In this document: piece by piece, positions 8,338 through 16,211 of the stretch
Numbering within the stretch: the first letter of the stretch is position 1
How the letters are laid out: every line of letters starts with the position of its first letter
DNA from: JACCTU01 sp963788055
GTDB lineage: Bacteria > Actinomycetota > Thermoleophilia > Gaiellales > Gaiellaceae
Length of the DNA stretch: 64,000 nucleotides
Reading direction: 5' to 3'
Assembly: GCA_963788055.1 (NCBI GenBank)
Contig: CAWBFA010000003.1
Location: forward strand, 62,001 to 126,000
Notes under the pieces: model-generated
Database searches by the model: none
The model's input: only the letters and a program-made list of their open reading frames with translations
What the model was told of the DNA's origin: nothing
Program-made: the position numbers and the translations under genes

Positions 8338-8362
8338 CGCTAGCGGGCAAAGCCCGCCAGCG
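8338..8362. repeat. Hairpin element, copy A (upstream of coaX)
   Basis: Imperfect palindrome CGCT-A-GCGGGC-AAA-GCCCGC-C-AGCG: a 10-bp stem interrupted by one A.C mismatch with an AAA loop, ending 20 bases before the coaX start codon. A second copy with the same loop and the mismatch at a corresponding place lies at 11811-11837, 22 bases before lysS. Confidence 0.6.
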
Positions 8363-8382
8363 CGGCGAATACGCTTCTGACG

Positions 8383-9132
8383 ATGCTGCTCGCCGTCGAC
8401 GCCGGAAACACGCAGACGATCTACGGCGTGTTCGACGGCGATCGGCTGGCCGAGCACTACCGGGTCGCGACCGAGCGGCGCCGTACGGCCGACGAGCTCT
8501 ACGTCCTGATCAACGGGCTGCTCGATCTCGACGGGGTCGACGGCGTCTGCCTCTCCTCGACGGTGCCGGCGCTCGTTCGTGAGTACGAGGAGTTCGCCGG
8601 CCGGGCGGGTGTGCCGGTGCTCGTCATGGGCCCCGGCGTCAGCACCGGGATCGCGATCCGCTACGACGACCCGCGCGAGGTCGGGCCCGACCGGATCGCG
8701 AACGCCGTCGCGGCCAAGGAGCGCTACGGCCCGCCGTGCATCGTCGTCGACTTCGGGACGTCGACCAACTTCGACGTCGTCTCGCCCGAGGGCGAGTACG
8801 TCGGCGGCGTTCTCGCACCGGGGATCGAGATCTCGATGGACGCGCTCTTCTCCCGAGCTGCCCGGCTCTTCCGCGTCGACTTCACCGCGCCGCCCTCCGT
8901 GATCGGCAAGACGACGCAGACCGCCCTGCAGTCCGGCCTCGTCTACGGCTTCGCCGGGCAGGTCGACGAGCTCGTGACGCGCATCCGCGGAGAGCTCGGC
9001 GTCGACGCGCAGGCGATCGCCACCGGTGGGCTCGCCGAGCTCGTTGCGCCGCACTCGCGCACGCTCGCGAAGGTCGACCCGTTCCTCACGCTCGAGGGCC
9101 TGCGGCTCGTCTACGCGCGGAACACCGGCTAA
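8383..9132 (+). CDS. coaX: Type III pantothenate kinase
   Basis: A 249-aa ASKHA-fold kinase catalysing the first step of coenzyme A synthesis. The N-terminal phosphate-binding motif DAGNTQTIYGVFDGD, the ADELYVLINGLL region, GPDRIANAVAAKERYG and the catalytic/pantothenate motif VVDFGTSTNFDVVSPEGEYVGG are all present, with GGVLAPGIEIS and QSGLVYGF further on. The length is normal for CoaX (about 255). The family needs a monovalent cation and is insensitive to CoA feedback. It is preceded by a conserved hairpin element that ends 20 bases before the ATG and could influence translation; it is followed by a tandem hairpin repeat. Confidence 0.94.
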   Translation: MLLAVDAGNTQTIYGVFDGDRLAEHYRVATERRRTADELYVLINGLLDLDGVDGVCLSSTVPALVREYEEFAGRAGVPVLVMGPGVSTGIAIRYDDPREVGPDRIANAVAAKERYGPPCIVVDFGTSTNFDVVSPEGEYVGGVLAPGIEISMDALFSRAARLFRVDFTAPPSVIGKTTQTALQSGLVYGFAGQVDELVTRIRGELGVDAQAIATGGLAELVAPHSRTLAKVDPFLTLEGLRLVYARNTG

Positions 9133-9141
9133 AGGCTTGAT

Positions 9142-9340
9142 GTGAAATCGCTGCGACAGCGGCCGCGAAGCGGCCGCCTTTAGGGGTCTTCGCGTGTCGC
9201 GGATCCGCGCGAGCGGATCCGCGACTTGCCAGCCAGCTAGAGGCGTGAAATCGCTGCGACAGCGGCCGCGAAGCGGCCGCCTTTAGGGGTCTTCGCGCGT
9301 CGCGGATCCGCGCGAGCGGATCCGCGACTTCGCAGCCAGC
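9142..9340. repeat. Two tandem copies of a 96-base double-hairpin repeat (period 103)
   Basis: Copy 1 runs 9142-about 9237, copy 2 9245-9340, nearly identical. Each unit has two palindromes: GCGGCCGC-GAA-GCGGCCGC (9159-9177 in copy 1) followed by CCTTTAGGGGTCTT, then GTCGCGGATCCGC-GCGA-GCGGATCCGCGAC (9196-9225; 13-bp arms, GCGA tetraloop). Placed between coaX and a convergent membrane-protein gene, it looks like a repetitive extragenic palindrome block or paired terminators. No ORF lies in it. Confidence 0.8.
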
Positions 9341-9372
9341 GAGGAGGCGCGGAGCGCCGCTCCTCCATCACG

Positions 9373-10035
9373 TCAGACCTCGACCTCGTGGAGCTCCTGG
9401 GCGTCGAGCAGCGTCTGATCCGCGAGCCGGTGGTAGTGCGTGCCCCACAACCCGCCGATCAGCCCCGCGACGAGCATCGTCGCGACCGCGGCGAGGCCCG
9501 AGACGAGCGCGGACGTCGTCAGCGCGTCGCGGTCGAACCACTGCGGCAGCTGGACGTTCGCGAACACGTCGTACTCGTTCCCGAACCACGCCGCGAGGGC
9601 GGACAGCGCTCCTGCGAGCACGATCGTCCACACCGCGGTCATCAGGCCGTTGCGCGCGCCGTCGTACCGGGCGATGCGGCCGGCCGTCCAACCGCCGATG
9701 AGGTACGCGATCGCGAGGACGACGAGCCCGCCGATCAGGCTCTCGAGCGAGATGTCCTCGACGTTGGAGCCGCTCAGGCCGGTCTGGTAGCCGATCGCGC
9801 CGATCGCTGCGCCGACGATCCCGCCGAGCAGGATCAGCGTCGCGATCGCGGTCAGCATCCCGACGAGGCTCGCCGGCAGGTCGATCCCGCCGAATCGATC
9901 GCGGGCGGCGGCGATCGGGTGCGGGGGAGGTGCAGCCTCGCGCCGCTCGATCGCCTCCGCTTCCAGCGCCTCATGTTCTGCCGCCTCGCCGGGCGTCGCG
10001 TCCAGCGTTTCGGTCCGGTTCCCGTACACGCTCAT
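9373..10035 (-). CDS. Integral membrane protein of unknown function, four predicted helices
   Basis: No named family recognised with confidence. 220 aa: a charged cytoplasmic N-terminus of about 50 residues (rich in E, A and R), then four hydrophobic segments, near residues 58-82 (SLVGMLTAIATLILLGGIVGA), 103-123 (LIGGLVVLAIAYLIGGWTAG), 132-152 (LMTAVWTIVLAGALSALAAW) and 178-200 (SALVSGLAAVATMLVAGLIGG). Glycine-rich helices with a GGWTAGRIARYDGARNG loop resemble the small YrzE/TIGR04086-like integral membrane proteins. It is a single gene between the tandem hairpin repeat and dusB. Confidence 0.75.
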   Translation of the reverse strand: MSVYGNRTETLDATPGEAAEHEALEAEAIERREAAPPPHPIAAARDRFGGIDLPASLVGMLTAIATLILLGGIVGAAIGAIGYQTGLSGSNVEDISLESLIGGLVVLAIAYLIGGWTAGRIARYDGARNGLMTAVWTIVLAGALSALAAWFGNEYDVFANVQLPQWFDRDALTTSALVSGLAAVATMLVAGLIGGLWGTHYHRLADQTLLDAQELHEVEV

Positions 10036-10082
10036 AACCCCCCTTTGCGGTTGGTCTGAGCGTTCCCGGTGTTTGCGAGCCG

Positions 10083-11162
10083 CTAACCGCCCCCGTAGAC
10101 GGAGATCGGGAGGTCGAGGGTGATCTCGGCCGCGGTCGGCTGCTCCTCCTCGAGCCGGGCGAGCACGAATCGTGCTCCCGGCGCGGCGGCGAAGAGCCTG
10201 CGCTCGACCTCCACCAGGTCGGAGAGCTGCGTCAGCTCGGCCTTGAACGCGCGCGGGAAGCGGCCTCGCCCGAGGTACCAGCCGTAGAACTTCTTCAGGA
10301 AGCCTTGCGCCTTCCGTTCGCCGAGCTCGCGGACGGTCTCGCGCATGAACAGGACGAGCTCGGCGACGACCTCCTCGCGGCTCGGCTCACCGGCGTCTTC
10401 CTCGAGGATCTCGCGCAGCACCCAGGGGTTGCCCTGCGCAGCGCGTCCGATCATCACGGCCGCGGCGCCTGTCGTCGCGAGGACGGCCTGCGCCCGCGCG
10501 CGTGAGGTGACGTCGCCCGAGGCGATCACCGGGACGTCGACGCGCTCCACGAGCTCGCCGGTGAGGGCGTGATCTGCCGCGCCCGTGTACATCTGCTTCG
10601 CAGAGCGCGGGTGCAAGGTCAGCGACGCTGCGCCGGCTTCGACGAGCCGCGGTCCGACGTCGAGACAGACCCTGGAGCCGTCCTCGAGGCCGCGGCGCAT
10701 CTTCACGCTGACCGGCAGGTCGACCGCGGACGCGACCGCGGCCACGATCTCGCAGGCCCGGTTCGGGTCGTCGAGCAGCGTCGCGCCCGCGCCGGTCTTC
10801 GTCACCTTACGGACGGGGCAGCCGAAGTTGATGTCGACGATGTCCGCGCCCGCGTCCGCCACCATGCGCGCAGCTTCGGCCATCACGGCCGGCTCCGACC
10901 CGAAGATCTGCACGGCGAGGGGATGCTCGTCGCCGGCGATCCTGAGGTAGCCGAGCGTTCGCTCGTTCCCGTGGTGGAGACCGGCACAGCTGACCATCTC
11001 GGAGCACACGAGGCCGGCCCCGTAGCGGCGGCCTTGGCGTCTGAAGGCCTGGACGCTCACGCCGGCCATCGGCGCGAGGACGAGCCGCGTCGGAATCTCG
11101 ACGTCGCGGATCCGCCAGGACTGGTGGAGATCTACCTGCGACGGCTCTCGTTCTGCCTGCAT
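10083..11162 (-). CDS. dusB: tRNA-dihydrouridine synthase (DusB-type)
   Basis: About 359 aa. A flavin-dependent TIM-barrel enzyme reducing specific uridines in tRNA to dihydrouridine. Seen: RLVLAPMAGVSVQAFRR at the FMN-binding start, SEMVSCAGL, VQIFGSEPAVMAEAARM, the active-site cysteine in DINFGCPVRKVTKTGAGA, PVSVKMRRG, HPRSAKQMYTG, PVIASGDV and IGRAAQGNPW. The start is taken at the ATG at 11160-11162 (MQAEREPSQ). A longer reading to 11303 would run through the greA promoter and start codon and carries no conserved sequence. It is divergent from greA, with about 120 bases between them. Confidence 0.92.
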   Translation of the reverse strand: MQAEREPSQVDLHQSWRIRDVEIPTRLVLAPMAGVSVQAFRRQGRRYGAGLVCSEMVSCAGLHHGNERTLGYLRIAGDEHPLAVQIFGSEPAVMAEAARMVADAGADIVDINFGCPVRKVTKTGAGATLLDDPNRACEIVAAVASAVDLPVSVKMRRGLEDGSRVCLDVGPRLVEAGAASLTLHPRSAKQMYTGAADHALTGELVERVDVPVIASGDVTSRARAQAVLATTGAAAVMIGRAAQGNPWVLREILEEDAGEPSREEVVAELVLFMRETVRELGERKAQGFLKKFYGWYLGRGRFPRAFKAELTQLSDLVEVERRLFAAAPGARFVLARLEEEQPTAAEITLDLPISVYGGG

Positions 11163-11191
11163 AGAGCGGGAAATCGTAGCGCCTCCCGGTG

Positions 11192-11221
11192 TTGACGAGC
11201 CTCTGCCGACGAGGCTACACT
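11192..11221 (+). promoter_or_regulatory. Housekeeping-sigma promoter of greA
   Basis: TTGACG (11192-11197) and TACACT (11216-11221) with an 18-base spacer, a good match to the primary sigma consensus, facing greA. Initiation would fall near 11228, leaving a leader of about 50 bases. Confidence 0.65.
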
Positions 11222-11232
11222 TCTCGATTCGC

Positions 11233-11257
11233 CGCGGCGCTGGGGCGCCGCGCTTTT
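11233..11257 (+). promoter_or_regulatory. GC-rich hairpin plus T-run in the greA leader (possible attenuator)
   Basis: CGCGGCGC (11233-11240), loop TGGG, GCGCCGCG (11245-11252), followed by CTTTTGTGTCTTT. It sits between the predicted start of transcription and the greA start codon and has the form of an intrinsic terminator. Leader termination in front of greA is known in Escherichia coli; the same role here is inference. Confidence 0.5.
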
Positions 11258-11280
11258 GTGTCTTTAGACGGGGGCAAGCC

Positions 11281-11754
11281 TTGAAGGAAGTCGTCCTCAC
11301 CAAAGAGGGTTACGAGAAGCTGAAACAAGAGATCGACTATCTCCGCGGCGACAAGCGCCGCGAGGTGGCCGATCGCATCCGAATCGCCCGCGAATTCGGC
11401 GACATCGCCGAGAACGCGGAGTACGACGACGCCAAGAACGAGCAGGCGATGCTCGAGCACCGGATCGCCCAGCTCGAGGAGCGGCTCCTCTCCGCGCGGG
11501 TGATCGAGAAGAGGGAGATCTCGAAGGACGTCGTCTCCCTCGGCTCGCACGTCAAGCTCCGCGACGTGGAAGCGAGGAAGACGCTCGAGTACCACATCGT
11601 CGGCTCGGCCGAGGCGAACCCGGCCGAGAACAAGCTCTCCAACGAGTCGCCGGTCGGAAAGGCGATCATCGGCAAGAAGAAGGGCGAGACGGTCGAGGTC
11701 GCAACCCCTCGCGGGTCGCTCAAGTTCAAGATCATGGAAATTCGAGCCGCATAA
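11281..11754 (+). CDS. greA: Transcription elongation factor GreA
   Basis: 157 aa, the normal GreA length. It rescues backtracked RNA polymerase by stimulating transcript cleavage through the secondary channel. The N-terminal coiled coil has the tip acidic pair (FGDIAENAEYDDAKNEQ), preceded by VVLTKEGYEKLKQEIDYL. The C-terminal FKBP-like domain shows YHIVGSAEANPAENKLSNES, PVGKAIIGKKKGETVEV and IMEI. The start is TTG at 11281: reading further upstream in frame meets stops, and GGGGGC lies just ahead. Its own promoter and leader hairpin precede it; lysS follows after about 100 bases. Confidence 0.95.
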   Translation: MKEVVLTKEGYEKLKQEIDYLRGDKRREVADRIRIAREFGDIAENAEYDDAKNEQAMLEHRIAQLEERLLSARVIEKREISKDVVSLGSHVKLRDVEARKTLEYHIVGSAEANPAENKLSNESPVGKAIIGKKKGETVEVATPRGSLKFKIMEIRAA

Positions 11755-11810
11755 GTCGGCGCTTTCAGCGCCTCAACTTCCGCGGCGGCTCTCATCCGAA
11801 TAGCGCTCGA

Positions 11811-11837
11811 GCGAGGACGGGCAAAGCCCGCCCTCGC
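11811..11837. repeat. Hairpin element, copy B (upstream of lysS)
   Basis: GCGAGG-A-CGGGC-AAA-GCCCG-C-CCTCGC: an 11-bp stem interrupted by one A.C mismatch, loop AAA, ending 22 bases before the lysS ATG. Same loop, mismatch type and distance to the start codon as copy A at 8338-8362. Confidence 0.6.
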
Positions 11838-11859
11838 GGCGGGCTTAGACTCGACGCCG

Positions 11860-13230
11860 ATGTCGCTTCCCAAGCGCTTCCCTGACCGGGTTGAGATTGC
11901 GAGCGTTCGTGCCGAGGCTGAGCAGCTCGAGCCTGGGGACGAGCGCGGGCACGAGCGGCGGCTCGCCGGGCGTGTGATGGCGCGGCGCGACATGGGCAAG
12001 CTCGTCTTCCTCGACCTCGTCGACCGGTCCGGGAGGATCCAGCTGCTCGTTCGCGAGGAGAAGACCGGGCCGCTCGATCTCGATCTCGGCGACGTGATCG
12101 GGGTCTCGGGCATCCCCGCGCGGACGAAGCGCGGCGAGCCCTCGCTCGCGGTCGAGACGCTCGAGCTGCTCGCGAAGAACCGCAAGCCGCTGCCCGACAC
12201 GTTCCACGGGCTGCAGGACGTCGAGACCCGCTACCGGCAGCGCTACCTCGACCTGCTGGTGAACGACGAGGCCCGCGACGACGCGCTCCTGCGCTCGCGC
12301 GTGGTCACCGCGATCCGCCGCTACCTGGACGAGCGAGGGTTCGTCGAGGTCGAGACGCCGATCCTGCAGCCGCGCTACGGCGGTGCGTTCGCCGAGCCGT
12401 TCGTCACGCACTACAACGCCCTCGACGCCGACTACTACCTCCGCATCGCCACCGAGCTCTACCTCAAGCGGCTGATCGTCGGGGGGCTCGAGAAGGTCTA
12501 CGAGATCGGCAAGGACTTTCGCAACGAGGGCACGTCGTACAAGCACCAGCCCGAGTTCACGATGCTCGAGTGGTACGAGGCGTACGCCGACTACCGCGAC
12601 ACGATGGCCCGGATGGAGGAGCTCGTCGCGACGGTCGCGCAGGAGGTGAGCGGCACGACAAAGGCGACGTTTCGCGGGCACGAGGTCGACTTCGCGAGCT
12701 GGCGGAGGCTGACGCTCGTCGATGCGCTCGAGGAGCACGGGCTGTGGACGCGGGACGCCGACGAGCTTCGCAAGCGGCTGGCGGACCGCGACGTCGACAC
12801 GAAGCACGACAAGACGTGGGCGCAGCTCGTCGACCACGCGCTCGAGCGCTTCGTCGAGCCTGGACTCATCGAGCCGACGATCCTCCACGACTACCCGATC
12901 GAGCTCTCGCCGTTCGCGCGCGCCACGGACGACGACCCCACGATCGTCGAGCGGTTCGAGTACTTCGTCGGCGGGATGGAGCTCGGCAACGCCTTCAGCG
13001 AGCTGAACGACCCGGACGAGCAGGCACAGCGGTTCGCCATGCAGGCCTCGGAGCGGGCGGCCGGCGCGGGGGAGACCGAGCTCGGCGACGAGGACTACGT
13101 CGAGGCGCTCTCCTTCGGCATGCCGCCTACCGGCGGTCTCGGGCTCGGCATCGACCGGTTGACCATGGTGCTCGCGGGGCGCGACACGATCCGCGACGTG
13201 ATCCTGTTCCCGGCGCTGCGGGAGCGCTAG
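11860..13230 (+). CDS. lysS: Lysyl-tRNA synthetase, class II
   Basis: 456 aa; charges tRNA-Lys with lysine. It has an N-terminal OB-fold anticodon-binding domain (GRVMARRDMGKLVFLDLVDR, about residues 38-57) and a class II catalytic domain. Motif 1 is around RRYLDERGFVEVETPIL, motif 2 is KDFRNEGTSYKHQPEFTMLE, motif 3 is GGLGLGIDRLTMVLAG near the C-terminus. It is somewhat shorter than the usual 490-510 aa, mostly at the N-terminus. The ATG at 11860 follows a conserved hairpin. Its TAG lies inside the long palindrome at 13227-13288, shared with the convergent epimerase gene. Confidence 0.95.
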   Translation: MSLPKRFPDRVEIASVRAEAEQLEPGDERGHERRLAGRVMARRDMGKLVFLDLVDRSGRIQLLVREEKTGPLDLDLGDVIGVSGIPARTKRGEPSLAVETLELLAKNRKPLPDTFHGLQDVETRYRQRYLDLLVNDEARDDALLRSRVVTAIRRYLDERGFVEVETPILQPRYGGAFAEPFVTHYNALDADYYLRIATELYLKRLIVGGLEKVYEIGKDFRNEGTSYKHQPEFTMLEWYEAYADYRDTMARMEELVATVAQEVSGTTKATFRGHEVDFASWRRLTLVDALEEHGLWTRDADELRKRLADRDVDTKHDKTWAQLVDHALERFVEPGLIEPTILHDYPIELSPFARATDDDPTIVERFEYFVGGMELGNAFSELNDPDEQAQRFAMQASERAAGAGETELGDEDYVEALSFGMPPTGGLGLGIDRLTMVLAGRDTIRDVILFPALRER

Positions 13231-13288
13231 GAGGGTTTGGCGGAACGGGCCCCGGCGGCACAGCGCCTGTTTCGCCAAACCCTCCTAG
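13227..13288. terminator. Bidirectional hairpin containing both convergent stop codons
   Basis: CTAGGAGGGTTTGGCG plus GAAC (13227-13246) pairs with GTTTCGCCAAACCCTCCTAG (13269-13288): 16 perfect pairs, one G.T wobble and three more pairs, with a 22-base GC-rich loop. The lysS TAG (13228-13230) and the opposite-strand epimerase TAG (13285-13287) lie in the two arms. Confidence 0.75.
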
Positions 13289-14218
13289 GAACGCACGAAC
13301 GTGCGGAAGGTCTCGGGAACGCCCTGCTCGACGGGGACCTCGGCGCGCCAGCCGAGCTCGCGCTCGATCGCCGCGGGGTCGAGGGCGCTTCGCTCGAGCT
13401 CGCCGGGCCGAAGGGGCTGCAGGTCGGGCTCGACCTCGGTGCCGGCCTCGCGCTGCAAGAGCTCGAGCAGCTCGAGCACGCTCGTCTCTCGCCCGGAGCC
13501 GACGTTGAACGTTCCCGGACGTCCGGCCGCGGCCGCGGTGACGAATGCACGCGCGACATCCGCGACGTGCACGTAGTCACGCGTCGGCTTGCCGAACCCG
13601 TACACGACGACCGGTTCGCCGCGAGCGAGGCGGTTGGAGAAGATCGCGACGACGCCCGCTTCGCCGTGTGGCTGCTGGCGCGGCCCGTACACGTTTCCGA
13701 GGCGCAGCACGACGTTCGGGAGTCCGTGCAGGCGTCCCCACGTCGCGACGTACGCCTCACCTCCGAGCTTCGACGCACCGTAGGGCGCGAGCGGCGCCGG
13801 AGGAAAGGACTCCGGCGTGGGCAGCGGTGCATCGTTGCCGTAGAGGGCACCGCCGGTCGACGCGAAGATCACGCATGCGCCCGCGGCGCGCGCCGCCTCG
13901 CACACGTTCAGCGTCCCTCGCACGTTGACGTCCAGGTCGTGCTCAGGGCGCTCGACGGAGAGGGTGACGCTCGCCTGCGCCGCGAGGTGGCAGACGACGT
14001 CGGGGTCGAACTTGGCGAGCGCGTCACCGAGTTGCCGCTCGTCGACGATGTTCACACGCTCGAGCCGCGCGGCGGCGCGGGACGTTCTCAGCCAGACCCG
14101 TCGAGAGATCGTCGATCACGAGGACCTCTCCACCGCTTGCGAGGAACGCGTCGGCCACGTGCGAGCCGATGAAGCCCGCGCCTCCCGTCACCACGACGCG
14201 TCCAGGCTTGTCGGCCAC
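13285..14218 (-). CDS. NAD-dependent epimerase/dehydratase (SDR), frameshifted
   Basis: An extended short-chain dehydrogenase acting on nucleotide sugars (GalE/UDP-glucuronate decarboxylase-like). The start at 14218 gives MADKPGRVVVTGGAGFIGSH, the NAD-binding GxxGxxG motif. After DDLSTGL the frame changes once at about 14070-14092, inside a GC-rich run, and continues as ARLERVNIVDERQLGDALAKF, HLAAQASVTLSVERP, the catalytic YGASK (YxxxK), LRLGNVYGPRQ and DYVHVADVARA. Corrected length is about 310 aa, normal for the family. It is the first gene of the polysaccharide locus, divergent from the Wzz-like gene. The exact sugar substrate is not predictable. Confidence 0.8.
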
Positions 14219-14274
14219 GTGCGGAATACTGCCCGCAGGACGGGCGCGCCGCGGCTGGAAGAGTCCATGAGCAG

Positions 14275-15514
14275 ATGAGCGTTCTCTCCCACTGGAAGCC
14301 GATCGTCGCCGTCGTCCTGCTCGGCCTTGCCGCCGGCATCGCCTATCTCGTGCTCGCGGAGGATCGCTACGCGGCGGAGGCGAAGCTGCTCGTCGTCCCT
14401 CGCCCGGCAGGCGATGCGACGTTCGAGGGCTTCGCGCTCCCGCGCGTCTCGGGCGGAGGCAGTGCCGCCGAGACGGTCGCCGACCTCGTCGAACGGCCGT
14501 CCGTCGTCGACCCGGCCGCCGTGCAGCTGCGGCTCGAACGCGAGGACGTGCTCGACGCCGTCACGGTGCGCGCGGACGACGAGTCGAACGTCGTCACCGT
14601 GCGCGCCGAGGCCGACGACCCCGAACGAGCCGCACAGATCGCGAACGCCGTCGCCGACGAGTTCGTCTCCGAACGCTCCGGAGCGTTCCAGGGAGAGCTG
14701 AACCGCGCGATCGCCCAGTTGCGCGAGGAGCTTCGAAACGTCCCGGCGTCGGACCGTGAAGTGCCGCCCGCCTCCGCGCTCGTCGCGCGGCTGACCGCGC
14801 TCAGAGCCTTTCTCGGCGAACGCGACCCGACGGTTCGCGTCGCGGGGAACGCCGTCGCGCGCGATCGCGTCGTCTTCCCGCGGCCTGTGCCGGTTCTCGG
14901 GGTGGCGCTGCTCGGCTCGCTCGTCCTCGGCCTGGCAGTCGCGGCGCTCATGGCCCTTGCAGGCCGGGGGCGGGCGGTACCTCCGGCGGACGACCCGCTC
15001 GCGCAGCGCGAGACCGTGCTCGCCGAACGCGTGCGAGCCGTCACGAAGCGCGAGCGCGCGCTCGCGAAAGGAGAGGCTGCGCTGGGTGAGCGCGCGCGCA
15101 CCGTCGACGACCGCGCAGGAGTCGCTCGCGAAGCGCGGCACGGCGCTCGGCGAACGCGTGCGAACGGTCACGGAGCGCGAGCGAGCGCTCGCTCGTCAGG
15201 CCGGCGAGCTCGCCGCGCGTGAGCGCGAGCTGGAGCGCGTCGCGGCGGCCCAGGCCGCCGTGCCCGAGCCGGAGCCAGAGCCGGAGCCCGAGCCGGAGCT
15301 CGCCGGCCCGGCGGAGCTGCTCGGTCCGGCGGGAGCCTGGAACCTCGCCACGCTCGAGCGGCTCGTGGCCGAGCGCGGGTCAGAGTTCCCCGATCGCGTC
15401 GAGGAGTGGCAGGCGTACCTCTTCTTCCTGCGCGAGCACGCCTCGTTGGAAGGCGTACTGCCGCCGTCGTTCGACGCGCTCGTCGACGAGACGTTCCACG
15501 AGCTCCTCGTTTGA
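14275..15514 (+). CDS. Wzz-like chain-length protein with C-terminal coiled coil, frameshifted once
   Basis: The N-terminus is a Wzz-type domain: a helix near residues 8-27 (PIVAVVLLGLAAGIAYLVLA), a periplasmic-type region of about 175 residues (YAAEAKLLVVPRP, ANAVADEFVSERS), and a second helix near 203-227 (PVLGVALLGSLVLGLAVAALMAL). In place of a kinase the cytoplasmic tail has heptad-like repeats (LAERVRAVTKRERALAKGEA, ALGERVRTVTERERALARQ), an acidic PEPEPE stretch and a 75-residue C-terminal domain. The frame slips once near 15100-15125 in the coiled coil; corrected length is about 412 aa. The deacetylase start overlaps its stop by four bases (TTGA). It probably scaffolds polymer length control or export; that is inference. 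Confidence 0.7.
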
Positions 15515-16211
15515 CGCCGCTCGTCCTCTGTTACCACGCCGTCGTCGAAGGAGAGCCGCAGCGGCTCGCCGTCCGGCGCGAGCAGTTCGAGTCGCAGCTC
15601 AGGTCGTTGCTTCGCCGCGGCTATCGGGCCGTCACTGCAGCCGACGCCGTCCAACAGCGCGGCCGCCTGCTGCACGTGACGTTCGACGACGCCTACCGGA
15701 GCGTCGCCGACACTTTGCCGCTCCTGGCCGAGCTCGGCGTTCCGGCCACCATCTTCGCGTGCACGGGCTACGCGCGAGACGGCCGCCCGTTCGACGTGCC
15801 GGAGCTCCGTGAGGACGCAGCCGCCGACCCTGCCGCGTTCGCGACGATGGACTGGGAGGCGCTCCGGGCCACCGCGTCGAAAGCGGCGTCGAGATCGGCT
15901 CGCACACCGTGTCGCATCCGCACCTGCCACGGCTCTCCGACGCCGAGCTAGATCGTGAGCTGCAGGCGTCGAAGAGCGAGGTCGAGGACGAGCTCGGCAC
16001 GCCGTGCCGACACCTCGCGTACCCGTACGGCGAGGAGGACGACCGGGTGCGGAGCGCGGCGCGCCGCGCCGGCTACGACGCGGCGTTCGCGGTGGATCCG
16101 GGCCGGGGACGCAGCGACCGCTTCGCGTTCCCGAGGCTCGCGGTGTATCGGCACGACACGACGGCCGGCTTCCGGTTCAGGACGTCCCCGCTGCTGCGAC
16201 GGCTGCGCTAG
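15511..16211 (+). CDS. Polysaccharide deacetylase (NodB/CE4 fold), frameshifted once
   Basis: Probably de-N-acetylates a polysaccharide or its precursor with a divalent metal. The TTG start at 15511 overlaps the stop of the preceding gene (TTGA). The sequence runs LTPLVLCYHAVVEGEPQ, then the first NodB motif HVTFDDAYRSV with its catalytic and metal-binding aspartates. After a one-base slip near 15880 it reads ESGVEIGSHTVSHPHLPRLS, the metal-binding H-S-x-x-H-P motif, and LAYPYGEEDDRVR. Corrected length is about 233 aa. Its stop falls in the same CTAG as the probable stop of the convergent SDR gene. No signal peptide is visible, so a cytoplasmic or chain-end role is possible. Confidence 0.8.

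Noticed and set aside
11163..11303. N-terminal extension of dusB
   Set aside because: It would run through the greA promoter, leader hairpin and start codon and has no conserved residues; ATG at 11162 begins a normal Dus protein.
15948..16207. C-terminal extension of the minus-strand SDR beyond 16208
   Set aside because: Arg/Pro-rich antisense of the deacetylase; a one-base slip gives a stop at 16208 and a normal SDR length.
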